DNA of 64,000 nucleotides from Oscillospiraceae bacterium (GTDB lineage Bacteria; Bacillota; Clostridia; Oscillospirales; Oscillospiraceae): NCBI GenBank assembly GCA_017436955.1, contig JAFSCD010000003.1, positions 280,206 to 344,205 of the forward strand, read 5' to 3'. Shown piece by piece: positions 25,892 to 34,549 of this stretch (position 1 is its first letter; each line of letters starts with the position of its first letter). The notes under the pieces were generated by a model. It saw only the letters and a program-made list of their open reading frames with translations, ran no database searches and was not told where the DNA came from. The position numbers and the translations under genes were made by a program.

Positions 25892-26940
25892 AAACCATCC
25901 AGGTTACCGCTTCAAGTGAATACAGCGTCAAGATCGGCAGCGGTCTGCTGCACACTTTGGGTGCGGAGCTTTCCGGCATCTGCAAGGTCGGCACAGCCGC
26001 TATCATCAGCGACAGCAACGTTTGGCCGCTTTACGGTGAAGCCGCAAAGGCATCCCTTGAAAGTGCCGGCTACCGGGTCATAAACATTGTTTTCCCCGCC
26101 GGTGAGCAGAGCAAAAACGGCGAAACCTACCTTTCCGTTCTGAATTACCTTGCCGATTGCCATATCACCCGGTCTGATTGCATCGTGGCTCTGGGTGGCG
26201 GCGTAGTGGGCGATCTGTCCGGCTTTGTGGCTGCCACATTTTTGCGTGGTATCCCCTATATTCAGGTCCCCACCACCCTGCTGGCGGCAGTGGATTCCTC
26301 CGTCGGCGGCAAGACCGCCATTGACCTGACCGCCGGCAAAAATCTGGCAGGTGCCTTCTATCAGCCCCGACTGGTGCTGTGCGACACCGATTTGCTGACC
26401 ACCCTTCCCGAGGATATTTTCCGCGCCGGCTGCGCAGAGGTCATCAAGTACGGCGTTTTGTTTGACAACTGCTTGTTTGATACGCTGCTGCGAGATGGTC
26501 TTTCCTTCGACCGGGAGACCGTTATCGCCCGCTGCGTGGAGCTGAAACGGGACGTGGTGGCAAAGGATGAATTCGACACCGGTCATCGGCAGTTGCTGAA
26601 TCTGGGGCATACCGTGGGACACGCCGTGGAAGCCTTGAGCGATTTTACCGTTTCCCACGGCGAAGCGGTCGCCGTCGGTATGGCGGTCATCACCGCGGCA
26701 GCCGTAAAATACGGCATTTGCGGCAGCGATGTTCTGCAGCAGGTGCGCAGTATCCTTGCCAAATTCCGGCTTCCGGGCGCTACGCAGTACTCTGCGCAGG
26801 CGCTGATGGCGCACATTCTTTCTGACAAAAAGCGGCTTGGAGACAGCGTCACGCTGGTGGTACCCGAAGCCATCGGCAGCTGCCGCCTGCGCCCCACAAG
26901 CATTGATGAATTAAAGGATTTAATTGAAGCAGGTCTTTGA
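25888..26940 (+). CDS. aroB: 3-dehydroquinate synthase
   Basis: A 350-residue NAD- and metal-dependent enzyme that cyclises DAHP to 3-dehydroquinate. Visible motifs include ALGGGVVGDLSGFVAATFLRG, the lysine-rich DSSVGGKTAIDL, GCAEVIKYG and the metal-binding LNLGHTVGHA and SHGEAVAVGM. Length is typical. AAGGAGGAGG precedes the overlapping ATG, and aroA starts one base after the stop. Confidence 0.97.
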   Translation: MKTIQVTASSEYSVKIGSGLLHTLGAELSGICKVGTAAIISDSNVWPLYGEAAKASLESAGYRVINIVFPAGEQSKNGETYLSVLNYLADCHITRSDCIVALGGGVVGDLSGFVAATFLRGIPYIQVPTTLLAAVDSSVGGKTAIDLTAGKNLAGAFYQPRLVLCDTDLLTTLPEDIFRAGCAEVIKYGVLFDNCLFDTLLRDGLSFDRETVIARCVELKRDVVAKDEFDTGHRQLLNLGHTVGHAVEALSDFTVSHGEAVAVGMAVITAAAVKYGICGSDVLQQVRSILAKFRLPGATQYSAQALMAHILSDKKRLGDSVTLVVPEAIGSCRLRPTSIDELKDLIEAGL

Positions 26941-26941
26941 T

Positions 26942-28096
26942 ATGGACATTACCATTCAGCCCGGCAAATTGCAGGGCGAAATCACAGCGATCCCATCCAA
27001 ATCCCAGGCGCACCGGCTGCTGATCTGCGCCGCCTTTGCGGACGAAAAAACAGAGCTTATCTGTTACCAAACCAATCGGGACATAGAAGCAACAGCCGAT
27101 TGCCTGCGCGCTTTGGGTGCGGTAATTGAATATCCGTTCTCCGGCTATCGGGTACATCCGATCGTGGAATTCCCGAAAGCCGCTGTGCTGAATTGCTGCG
27201 AAAGCGGCTCCACGCTGCGCTTTATGCTGCCCATTGTAGGCGCGCTGGGCGTGGATACTGTTTTTCAAATGGCAGGTCGCCTTCCCCAGCGCCCCTTAAG
27301 CCCTCTTTGGGAAGAAATGGAGCGGATGGGCTGCAGCCTGACACGCCCGACAGCGGACACCATCCGCTGCACCGGTCAGCTAAAGCCCGGCAAGTATACC
27401 ATCGACGGCAGCGTTTCCAGCCAGTTTATCACCGGGCTTTTATTTTCCCAGGCGCTGCTGGGTGGCGAAACAGAGCTGGAAATCACGGGCAAGATCGAGT
27501 CCCGACCCTATATCGAGCTGACCCGTCAGGCACTGGCACTGTTTCAGGCCCCGGCATTCAGATCGCCCGGCACGGTAACCGTAGAGGGCGATTGGAGCAA
27601 CGGCGCATTCTTTCTGGCTGCCAATGCACTGGGCAGCGATATTCAGGTCTCCGGTCTTTCCGGCGATTCCGTGCAGGGTGACCGGGCTGTAACCGGGCTT
27701 CTGGAAAAGATCAACGCCGGCACAGTAGCCATCAGTGCAGCGGACATTCCCGACCTGGTGCCGATTCTTGCGGTGGTCGCCGCCGCAAAGCACGGCGCCA
27801 CCTTTACGGACATCCGCCGCCTGCGGCTAAAGGAATCCGACCGGGTAGCCTCTGTAATTGCCATGCTTACCGCCCTGGGCGGTGCAGCGGAAGCCGACGA
27901 GGATACCTTAACCGTCCGAGGCACTGGGCTTACCGGCGGCACAGTGGATTCGCGCAACGATCACCGCATCGCAATGGCATCTGCCATCGCTGCAACCGTC
28001 TGCACAGCGCCGGTCACCGTTCTCGGTGCGGAAGCTGTCAACAAGTCCTATCCCCAGTTTTGGGATGAATACCGCCGTTTAGGAGGGAAATTATGA
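26942..28096 (+). CDS. aroA: EPSP synthase (3-phosphoshikimate 1-carboxyvinyltransferase)
   Basis: A 384-residue EPSP synthase, somewhat shorter than the usual 420-430. It transfers the enolpyruvyl group of PEP to shikimate 3-phosphate. Motifs: IPSKSQAHRLLICAAFA at the N terminus, ESGSTLRFMLPI, SSQFITGLLF, and RLKESDR plus DHRIAMA near the C terminus. The ATG at 26942 is chosen over a TTG at 26924 that would overlap aroB; the site AGGT is weak, fitting translational coupling. The compact length resembles other clostridial AroA proteins. Confidence 0.94.
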   Translation: MDITIQPGKLQGEITAIPSKSQAHRLLICAAFADEKTELICYQTNRDIEATADCLRALGAVIEYPFSGYRVHPIVEFPKAAVLNCCESGSTLRFMLPIVGALGVDTVFQMAGRLPQRPLSPLWEEMERMGCSLTRPTADTIRCTGQLKPGKYTIDGSVSSQFITGLLFSQALLGGETELEITGKIESRPYIELTRQALALFQAPAFRSPGTVTVEGDWSNGAFFLAANALGSDIQVSGLSGDSVQGDRAVTGLLEKINAGTVAISAADIPDLVPILAVVAAAKHGATFTDIRRLRLKESDRVASVIAMLTALGGAAEADEDTLTVRGTGLTGGTVDSRNDHRIAMASAIAATVCTAPVTVLGAEAVNKSYPQFWDEYRRLGGKL

Positions 28097-29184
28097 GCAG
28101 TACCTACGGTGAAAATTTGAAATTATGCATTTTCGGTCAGTCCCACGGCGCAGCCATCGGTATGACGCTGGATGGCATTCCGGCAGGTCTTGCGGTGGAT
28201 TTTGATGCCTTGCAGGCATTTCTTGACCGCCGCTCACCGGGTCAGGGCGATTGGTCCACCCCCCGCAAGGAATCGGATCAGCCGGAATTTCTGGCCGGTA
28301 TCGTAGACGGCTATACTTGCGGCGCGCCCATCGCCGCCGTGATCCGCAATACCAACACCCGTTCCGGGGATTATGAAGAACTGAAAGATCGTCCCCGTCC
28401 CGGTCACGCGGACTTTACCGCCCAAATGAAATACGGCGGCTTCCAGGATGCTGCCGGCGGCGGTCACTTCTCCGGTCGGCTGACAGCGCCGCTGTGTATT
28501 GCCGGCGGTCTGTGCAAAGGGTGGCTGGAGGCGCTGGGCATCCGCATTGGTGCCCATATTATCCGCATCGGCAGCGAAGCCGCCGGGGGCTTTGATCCAC
28601 TGCAGCCGCAGCTGGATCAGGTGGGGCAATTCTTCCCCACCCTGAACGCGGACGCGGCAGAGCGCTTTCAGGCCGCCATTGCCGCAGCAAAGGCTCAGGG
28701 CGACAGTGTGGGTGGAATGATCCAGTGTGCCATCACCGGTCTGCCTGCCGGCTTGGGCGAGCCCATGTTCGGCGGTGTGGAAAGCCGCATCGCCCAGATC
28801 GTTTACGGCATCCCTGCCGTCAAGAGCGTAGCCTTCGGCATCGGTGAGCAGGTCGCGACCCTCAATGGCAGTACCTGCAACGATGCGTTTGCCATTGAAA
28901 ACGGCAAAATCGTAACAGAGACAAACCGCTGCGGCGGCATTTTGGGCGGCATCACCAACGGTATGCCGGTGCTGTTCACCGCCGCATTTAAGCCCACACC
29001 CTCGATCTCCAAGCCGCAAAAGACCGTTTCTCTGTCCCAAATGGAGGAAACCCAGCTTCAGGTCAAGGGTCGCCACGATCCGTGCATCGTCCCCAGAGCG
29101 GTACCCGTGGTGGAAGCGGCTGCCGCCATCGCCGTGATGGATATGCTTCTCGGCAACACCCAAACCCCAAGGAGGAAAGATTGA
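28093..29184 (+). CDS. aroC: Chorismate synthase
   Basis: A 363-residue FMN-dependent enzyme that converts EPSP to chorismate. Motifs are clear: GQSHGAAIGMTLDGIPAG, RRSPGQGDWSTPRKESD, GTxxG-like GGHFSGRLTAP, NRCGGILGGITNGMP and GRHDPCIVPRAVPVVEA. AGGAGG precedes an ATG that overlaps the aroA stop. The stop codon overlaps the pheA start. Confidence 0.97.
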   Translation: MSSTYGENLKLCIFGQSHGAAIGMTLDGIPAGLAVDFDALQAFLDRRSPGQGDWSTPRKESDQPEFLAGIVDGYTCGAPIAAVIRNTNTRSGDYEELKDRPRPGHADFTAQMKYGGFQDAAGGGHFSGRLTAPLCIAGGLCKGWLEALGIRIGAHIIRIGSEAAGGFDPLQPQLDQVGQFFPTLNADAAERFQAAIAAAKAQGDSVGGMIQCAITGLPAGLGEPMFGGVESRIAQIVYGIPAVKSVAFGIGEQVATLNGSTCNDAFAIENGKIVTETNRCGGILGGITNGMPVLFTAAFKPTPSISKPQKTVSLSQMEETQLQVKGRHDPCIVPRAVPVVEAAAAIAVMDMLLGNTQTPRRKD

Positions 29185-30326
29185 TGGATATTCAGGATCT
29201 GCGCAAGGAAATTGATACCATTGACGATCAGATCGTGCAGCTTTTTACCCAGAGAATGGATGTGGTTGCCCGGATCGCCGATTACAAAAAAGCCAACAAT
29301 TCCCCCATTTTCGTGCCTGCCCGTGAGCGGGAAAAGCTGGCGGATGTGGCGCAAAAGGCCGGTCCGGAAATGGCAAATTACACCCGGGTGCTGTACTCTA
29401 TGCTCTTTGAGCTGAGCCGCAGCTATCAAAGCAAGCGCACCGACACCGTCAGCGCGCTTTATGACCGGATCACCCAGGCGATCAACAACACGCCCAAGCT
29501 GTTCCCCCAGGCGCCTATGGTCGCCTGCCAGGGTGTGGAGGGTGCCTATTCCCAGATCGCCGGCGAAAAGATCTTCAAAAATCCCTTCATTCTGTATTTC
29601 AAGAATTTTGAAGGTGTGTTCAACGCCATTGAGCAGGGTCTTTGCCAGTACGGCATCCTGCCCATCGAAAACTCCACAGCCGGCTCTGTGAAAAAGGTCT
29701 ATGACCTGATGGTACACCACAGCTTCTCCATCGTCCGCAGCTTCCGTCTGAAGATCGACCACAATCTGCTGGCGCTGCCGGGCAGTAAATTGGAGGACAT
29801 CCGCCAGGTCTACTCCCACGAGCAGGCCATCAATCAGTGCGGCGAATTTCTGCAGAAGCTCACCGGCATCCAGATCATTCCCGTTGAAAACACCGCTGTG
29901 GCAGCAGAAATGGTCGCCAAGTCCGGTCGCACCGACGTGGCTGCCATTTCCAGCCGCAACTGCGCCGAGCTGTACGGCTTGAAGGTGCTGGCGCCTTCCA
30001 TTCAGGATAAGGGCAATAATTATACCCGCTTCATTTGCATCAGCAAGAATATGGAGATCTATCCCGGCTCTGACAAGACCAGCATTATGATGGTGCTCAA
30101 TCACCGTCCCGGCGCTCTGTACCGTGTTATGGCACGGCTTTACGCCCTGGGCATCAACGTTACCAAGCTGGAATCCCGTCCCCTGCCGGACAGAGATTTT
30201 GAGTTTATGTTCTATTTCGATCTGGATACCTCCATTTACTCCGAGGAGTTCGTGCAGCTGATGTGTGAGCTGGACGATCTGTGCGAGGAGTTCAAATACC
30301 TGGGCAGCTACAGCGAGGTCGTGTGA
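29184..30326 (+). CDS. pheA: Bifunctional chorismate mutase-prephenate dehydratase
   Basis: A 380-residue P-protein. Residues 1-85 are an AroQ-type chorismate mutase (LRKEIDTIDDQIVQLFTQRM...EREK). The middle is prephenate dehydratase (GVEGAYSQIAGEKIF, IENSTAGSV, and a variant of the SRNCAELYGL region). The C terminus (about 290-375) is an ACT domain (LNHRPGALYRVMARLYALGINVTKLESRP), the usual site of Phe feedback inhibition. AAGGAGGAAAG precedes the start, which overlaps aroC by one base; aroE follows with a TGATG overlap. Confidence 0.96.
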   Translation: MDIQDLRKEIDTIDDQIVQLFTQRMDVVARIADYKKANNSPIFVPAREREKLADVAQKAGPEMANYTRVLYSMLFELSRSYQSKRTDTVSALYDRITQAINNTPKLFPQAPMVACQGVEGAYSQIAGEKIFKNPFILYFKNFEGVFNAIEQGLCQYGILPIENSTAGSVKKVYDLMVHHSFSIVRSFRLKIDHNLLALPGSKLEDIRQVYSHEQAINQCGEFLQKLTGIQIIPVENTAVAAEMVAKSGRTDVAAISSRNCAELYGLKVLAPSIQDKGNNYTRFICISKNMEIYPGSDKTSIMMVLNHRPGALYRVMARLYALGINVTKLESRPLPDRDFEFMFYFDLDTSIYSEEFVQLMCELDDLCEEFKYLGSYSEVV

Positions 30327-31552
30327 TGAAGTGCGGCTTACTTGGCGGCAAGCTGGGGCACAGCTATTCGCCCCTTATCCACAGCCAACTGGGAACTTAC
30401 AGCTATGAACTGTTCGAAAAAACTCCGGAACAGTTGGAAGATTTCCTGAAAAACGGTGATTTTTCCGGGTTGAATGTTACGATCCCCTATAAAAAAGCCG
30501 TTATCCCCTACTGCGCGGAATTGTCCGGACGTGCCGAGGAATTGGGTGCGGTGAACACCATTGTCCGCAGGTCTGATGGTACTCTGGTGGGTCACAACAC
30601 CGATTATTTCGGCTTCGAGACTATGCTGCGCACTTCTGGGCTGGATGTTGCCGGCAAAAAGGTGCTGGTACTGGGCAGCGGCGGCGCATCCAATACGGCT
30701 ATGGCCGTCCTCAGGGCTTGTGGCGCCAATGCGGTGGTGATCTCACGAAGCAGCGAGAATCATTACGGCAACCTGCGCCTGCACGCCGATGCGGCAGTGA
30801 TCGTAAACACAACGCCGGTGGGGATGTATCCCAATGTGGGGCAAGCTCCCGTTGACCTGGCGCTGTTCCCGGCGCTGAAGGGCGTGCTGGAGCTGATCTA
30901 TAATCCTGCCCGGACACAGCTCCTTTTGGACGCCGAAAGCCGGGGACTTGTGACCTGCAACGGGCTTATGATGCTGGTTGCGCAGGCAAAGGAAAGCGCT
31001 GAATGGTTCACCGGCTCGGCAATTTCCGACGATGTGATCTCCGCCATACACCGCAAGCTGAAGAAGCAAACGGAGAATATCATCCTGGTGGGTATGCCCG
31101 GCTGTGGCAAGACCACCGTTGGCAGGCTGCTTGCGGAACTGACGGGCAAGACCTTTGTGGATGCGGACGAATTTATCGTCAGCAAGGCAGGAAAAACCAT
31201 CCCCGAAATTTTTGCCCAAAGCGGTGAAGCCGGCTTCCGCGCACTTGAAACGCAGGTTATTGCAGAGCTTGGAAAGCATTCCGCTCTGGTGCTCGCCACC
31301 GGCGGCGGCTGCGTAACGCAGGAATGTAATTATCCCCTGCTGCACCAAAACAGTACCATCATCTGGCTGCAGCGGGACATCGCACAGCTGCCGGTGGACG
31401 GCAGACCCTTGTCGCAGGGAGCTGACCTTTCCCGGATGTACGCGCTGCGCAAGCCGCTGTATGAACACTTTGCCGACTACACGGTTGCAAACTGCGGCGA
31501 GCCTTCCGATACGGCTGCACAGATTCTTCGGATCTTGGAGGAAAATGTATGA
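30326..31552 (+). CDS. aroE-aroK: Shikimate dehydrogenase-shikimate kinase fusion
   Basis: A 408-residue fusion of two consecutive pathway steps. The AroE half (about 1-245) has KLGHSYSPLIHS, NVTIPYK with the catalytic Lys, GAVNT, HNTDYFGF and the nucleotide loop GSGGAS. The AroK half (about 250-408) has the Walker A loop GMPGCGKTTVG at 256-266, DADEFI and the substrate motif ATGGGCV, then RPLSQ. No stop or shift separates them, so one polypeptide is made. The start overlaps pheA by one base; the stop overlaps aroQ by four. Confidence 0.95.
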   Translation: MKCGLLGGKLGHSYSPLIHSQLGTYSYELFEKTPEQLEDFLKNGDFSGLNVTIPYKKAVIPYCAELSGRAEELGAVNTIVRRSDGTLVGHNTDYFGFETMLRTSGLDVAGKKVLVLGSGGASNTAMAVLRACGANAVVISRSSENHYGNLRLHADAAVIVNTTPVGMYPNVGQAPVDLALFPALKGVLELIYNPARTQLLLDAESRGLVTCNGLMMLVAQAKESAEWFTGSAISDDVISAIHRKLKKQTENIILVGMPGCGKTTVGRLLAELTGKTFVDADEFIVSKAGKTIPEIFAQSGEAGFRALETQVIAELGKHSALVLATGGGCVTQECNYPLLHQNSTIIWLQRDIAQLPVDGRPLSQGADLSRMYALRKPLYEHFADYTVANCGEPSDTAAQILRILEENV

Positions 31553-31983
31553 AAATTCTCGTCATCAACGGTCCCAATATCAATATGCTGGGCGTCCGGG
31601 AGCCGGATATTTACGGAAAGCAGACCTTTGCGGATCTGCTGGCTCTGCTGGATGAAACCGCCCGAAAGGAAGGTCTGGAGATCAGCCAGTTTCAATCCAA
31701 TCACGAAGGTGCCATTGTGGATAAGATCCAGGAAAGCTACGGCAAAATTGACGGCATCGTCATCAATCCTGCCGCCTATACCCACACCTCCGTTGCCATT
31801 CTGGATGCCCTGAAAGCCGTTGGCATTCCGGCTGTGGAGGTACATATCTCCGACGTGGATGCAAGAGAGCCGTTTCGGCAGCTCTCCTACCCCGGAATGT
31901 ACTGCGAAAAAACCGTCAAGGGTCAGGGTCTGGACGGCTACCGCCAGGCGATTTTGTACCTAAAAGAGAAATACGGAAAATAA
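31549..31983 (+). CDS. aroQ: 3-dehydroquinate dehydratase, type II
   Basis: A 144-residue type II dehydroquinase that makes 3-dehydroshikimate. Typical motifs are INGPNINMLGVREPDIYG with the catalytic Tyr, FQSNHEGAIVDKI, NPAAYTHTSVAI and EVHISDVDAREPFR. It is the last gene of the aro operon and is followed by a strong terminator. Confidence 0.97.
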   Translation: MKILVINGPNINMLGVREPDIYGKQTFADLLALLDETARKEGLEISQFQSNHEGAIVDKIQESYGKIDGIVINPAAYTHTSVAILDALKAVGIPAVEVHISDVDAREPFRQLSYPGMYCEKTVKGQGLDGYRQAILYLKEKYGK

Positions 31984-31987
31984 GAAA

Positions 31988-32011
31988 ACCGGCTGACAAA
32001 AGTCAGCCGGT
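31988..32011. terminator. Bidirectional terminator after aroQ
   Basis: A 10-bp stem (31988-31997 with 32002-32011) with AAAA loop and a T-rich tail GCTTTTATTTTTT; A-rich on the other side, so it can also end the convergent gtrA transcript. Confidence 0.88.
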
Positions 32012-32015
32012 GCTT

Positions 32016-32429
32016 TTATTTTTTGATAAATACCAGGAATTTGCTGCCAAAGTAATTCGCTACGATCACTATCACGCTGGTGATCAGCTTCATCCAGTTT
32101 CCATCCCAGTGCAGCATATCCACTGTAAGCCACAGAATCGCCGTTTCCAGCACACCGGAGCCAACGCGGCAGCCAACGAATTTCGTCAATTCCGGCAGCA
32201 AGGTCTTGGCAGACCAGTCGTGACTTTTGAACACGAAGGGTTTATTTGTCACGAAAGCAAACGCCACGGCAAACACCCAGGCGATCATATTGCTGATACT
32301 GGAGGAAATCCCCCACCAGTTGTAGCAAGGCAGATACACCAGATAGTTGACAACCGTCGTCAGACCGCCGAAGAACAGATAGGCGATCACATCGTAGTAC
32401 TTTTCGATCAGGTCACGGAGCTTCTTCAT
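32016..32429 (-). CDS. GtrA family membrane protein
   Basis: A 137-residue GtrA-like protein with four transmembrane helices (for example VIAYLFFGGLTTVVNYLVYL and LITSVIVIVANYFGSKFLVF). The family is thought to flip or help move lipid-linked sugars across the membrane, as in O-antigen glucosylation or teichoic and arabinogalactan decoration. The start ATG overlaps the stop of the LUD gene, so it is the last gene of a three-gene operon. Its link to the two metabolic genes upstream is unclear. Confidence 0.88.
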   Translation of the reverse strand: MKKLRDLIEKYYDVIAYLFFGGLTTVVNYLVYLPCYNWWGISSSISNMIAWVFAVAFAFVTNKPFVFKSHDWSAKTLLPELTKFVGCRVGSGVLETAILWLTVDMLHWDGNWMKLITSVIVIVANYFGSKFLVFIKK

Positions 32430-33064
32430 AGACCCAGCTCCTCACCCACCAGGATGAATTTGATGCGACCGGCAGGACGGCAGTTACGGGTGATCACGAT
32501 CTGATTGCAGATACAGGTCTCGCTCTTGCAATCGGCGCAGGTGCCGGTTACGGTGCAGGGATTGGGCAGCTGAAAGCGCTGCTGATTCATAGGCGCAGCC
32601 ACGGTTCTTGCGCGCTTCAGCGCGCTGTCCAGATCGTCCGTCACCTTGTTCATACCGGCGATCACCAGTACGGTTTTCGGTCCGAAAATGGTGGCAGCCA
32701 CCCGGTTGCCGGTGCCGTCGATATTCACCATCTGTCCGTCCAGGCTCAGACCATTGGCGCCGGTCAGGTACACATCGCAGAACATCGCGTCCTTGGTCGC
32801 CTGATCCCGTTCCTCCTGGGTCTGACCGGCATAACGGTCGATAACGGCGTAATTTCCGTCTTTCAGCGCGGCCTGCAGACCGATCTGCTGGGCAGACATA
32901 GCGCCACCCCAGCTGACAGACGCGCCTTCCGGGATCAGCTCCAGCGCTTTTGCCAGCGCTTCTTCCGCGTTCTCGCAGTACCAGGCGTCAAAATGGCGGC
33001 TTTTCAGGTTTTTGACCAGGATCTCGCCACGCTTACGATAATACAGCTTCTTCATTTCCGACAT
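32426..33064 (-). CDS. LUD domain protein
   Basis: A 212-residue LUD (lactate utilization, LutC/YkgG-like) domain protein. The core GASVSWGGAMSAQQIGL and the FGPKTVLVIAGMNKVTDDLDSAL segment are typical of stand-alone LUD proteins in Clostridia. A cysteine cluster near the C terminus (CTVTGTCADCKSETCIC) could bind metal or iron-sulfur. No lutA or lutB is nearby, so a lactate pathway role is not supported here. The start has GGAGGAG upstream and overlaps the aminotransferase end by about 32 bases. Confidence 0.88.
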   Translation of the reverse strand: MSEMKKLYYRKRGEILVKNLKSRHFDAWYCENAEEALAKALELIPEGASVSWGGAMSAQQIGLQAALKDGNYAVIDRYAGQTQEERDQATKDAMFCDVYLTGANGLSLDGQMVNIDGTGNRVAATIFGPKTVLVIAGMNKVTDDLDSALKRARTVAAPMNQQRFQLPNPCTVTGTCADCKSETCICNQIVITRNCRPAGRIKFILVGEELGL

Positions 33065-34358
33065 TTTTTACTCCTCCGGTTCTTTCGTTCAGCAGCTTTT
33101 CCAGGGCTGCCATCTTCAGGCAGGTGCAGAACACCTGCATTGCCTTTTCCAGCTCTTCTACGGGAGGCAGAGACGGTGCGATGCGGATATTGCTGTCGTT
33201 GGGGTCGATGCCGTAGGGATAGGTAGCGCCGGCATCGGTCATGGTGACACCGGCCTGGGCGCACAGCGCCAGCGCCCGCTTTGCCGTACCGGGCATCGTG
33301 TTCAGGCTGACGAAATAGCCGCCCAGAGGACGGATCCAGTCAGCAAAGCCCAGCGGCGCAATTTCCTTATCCAGCACATCCAGCACCATATGGAACTTCG
33401 GTGCCAGCAGCTTGCCGTGGCGCTTCATCAGCTCCAGGGTGCCGGCTCTGTCCTTCAGATACTTGACGTGGCGCAGCTGATTGACCTTGTCATAGGAGAT
33501 CATCTGCACGCCCATCAGCTTTGTCATATATGTAATATTATCCTTCGACGAAGCCATTACGGAAATGCCTGCGCCGGGGAACGTGATCTTGGAGGTGGAG
33601 GCAAACTCATAGACCATATCGGGATTTCCGTACTTTGCGCAGAGGGAAATGATATCCTCGAAGGGCTGGAATTCGCCCTCAAACTCGTGGACGCAATAGG
33701 CATTGTCCCACATGATCACAAAATCTTCCGCAGCAGGCTTCAGGCTTGCCAGGCGGTGAACGGTCTCATCGGAATAGATAATACCGTCGGGATTGGAATA
33801 CTTGGGAACACACCAGATGCCCTTAACGGCAGGGTCTTTCACCAATTCTTCCACTGCGTCCATATCGGGACCCGTGGGAGTCATCTTCACGGTGATCAGC
33901 TCCGCGCCAAAGGATTGGGTGATGCGGAAATGCCGGTCATAACCGGGGCTGGGGCAAAGGAACTTGATCGTTTCCTCCTTACACCAGGGCTGCTTGCTGT
34001 TGCGCAGACCGTGGGTGAATGCCTTGCTGATAACATCATACATCAGCGTCAGGCTGGAAGCGCCGCCAACGAAGGTCTCCTCCCACCGGCAGCCCAGCAC
34101 ATCTGCCCAATATTCACGGGCACATTTTAAGCCCTGCAGCTCACCGTAGTTTCTGGCATCCACGCCGTCAGCGGAGCAAGCCGCCGCATCTGTCAGCACA
34201 GTGAGGATATCGCTGACAAGATCAAGCTGCAGCTTTGCAGGCTTGCCGCGCGCCATATTCAGCTTCAGCCCCAAGGCCTTCCAGCCGTCAAATTCATTAC
34301 ACGCGGCAGCATACGCCTGCCGCAGATCTTCAGTGGTCATATCCCGGTATGCAGTCAA
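33033..34358 (-). CDS. PLP-dependent aminotransferase, class I (AspC-like subgroup Ic)
   Basis: A 441-residue class I aminotransferase of the atypical aspartate-aminotransferase type found in many Firmicutes and Actinobacteria. Motifs: LNMARGKPAKLQLDL near the N terminus, NYGELQGL, WCVPKYSNPDGIIYSDE, WDNAYCVHEF, and the PLP lysine in STSKITFPGAG. The likely start is TTG 34358, which keeps the conserved YRDM lead with AAAGGA upstream; ATG 34340 or TTG 34376 are alternatives. It could supply the transamination step for Phe/Tyr made by the neighbouring aro operon, which lacks one; that is inference. It leads the aminotransferase-LUD-gtrA operon. Confidence 0.88.
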   Translation of the reverse strand: MTAYRDMTTEDLRQAYAAACNEFDGWKALGLKLNMARGKPAKLQLDLVSDILTVLTDAAACSADGVDARNYGELQGLKCAREYWADVLGCRWEETFVGGASSLTLMYDVISKAFTHGLRNSKQPWCKEETIKFLCPSPGYDRHFRITQSFGAELITVKMTPTGPDMDAVEELVKDPAVKGIWCVPKYSNPDGIIYSDETVHRLASLKPAAEDFVIMWDNAYCVHEFEGEFQPFEDIISLCAKYGNPDMVYEFASTSKITFPGAGISVMASSKDNITYMTKLMGVQMISYDKVNQLRHVKYLKDRAGTLELMKRHGKLLAPKFHMVLDVLDKEIAPLGFADWIRPLGGYFVSLNTMPGTAKRALALCAQAGVTMTDAGATYPYGIDPNDSNIRIAPSLPPVEELEKAMQVFCTCLKMAALEKLLNERTGGVKNVGNEEAVLS

Positions 34359-34399
34359 AATCCTCAATCCTTTCAAAAAAGCAAAATGATTTCCCCATT

Positions 34400-34428
34400 A
34401 TTATACGCGTTGCAGGCAAAAATTGCAA
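34400..34428 (-). promoter_or_regulatory. Sigma-A promoter of the aminotransferase operon
   Basis: Minus-strand TTGCAA (34423-34428), 17-base spacer, TATAAT (34400-34405). Confidence 0.78.
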
Positions 34429-34480
34429 GTCGATAATGCGCCGATTGCATAATTATTTTGGACAATCTGTTCAATTTTCC

Positions 34481-34509
34481 TTGCTTTTTTTATGAATATC
34501 GCATAGAAT
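34481..34509 (+). promoter_or_regulatory. Sigma-A promoter of glnN
   Basis: TTGCTT (34481-34486), 17-base spacer, TAGAAT (34504-34509), 40 bases upstream of glnN. Confidence 0.7.
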
Positions 34510-34549
34510 ATAAGGGTCTAACGAAATTTACCTGAAAGGACTTGGCGAT

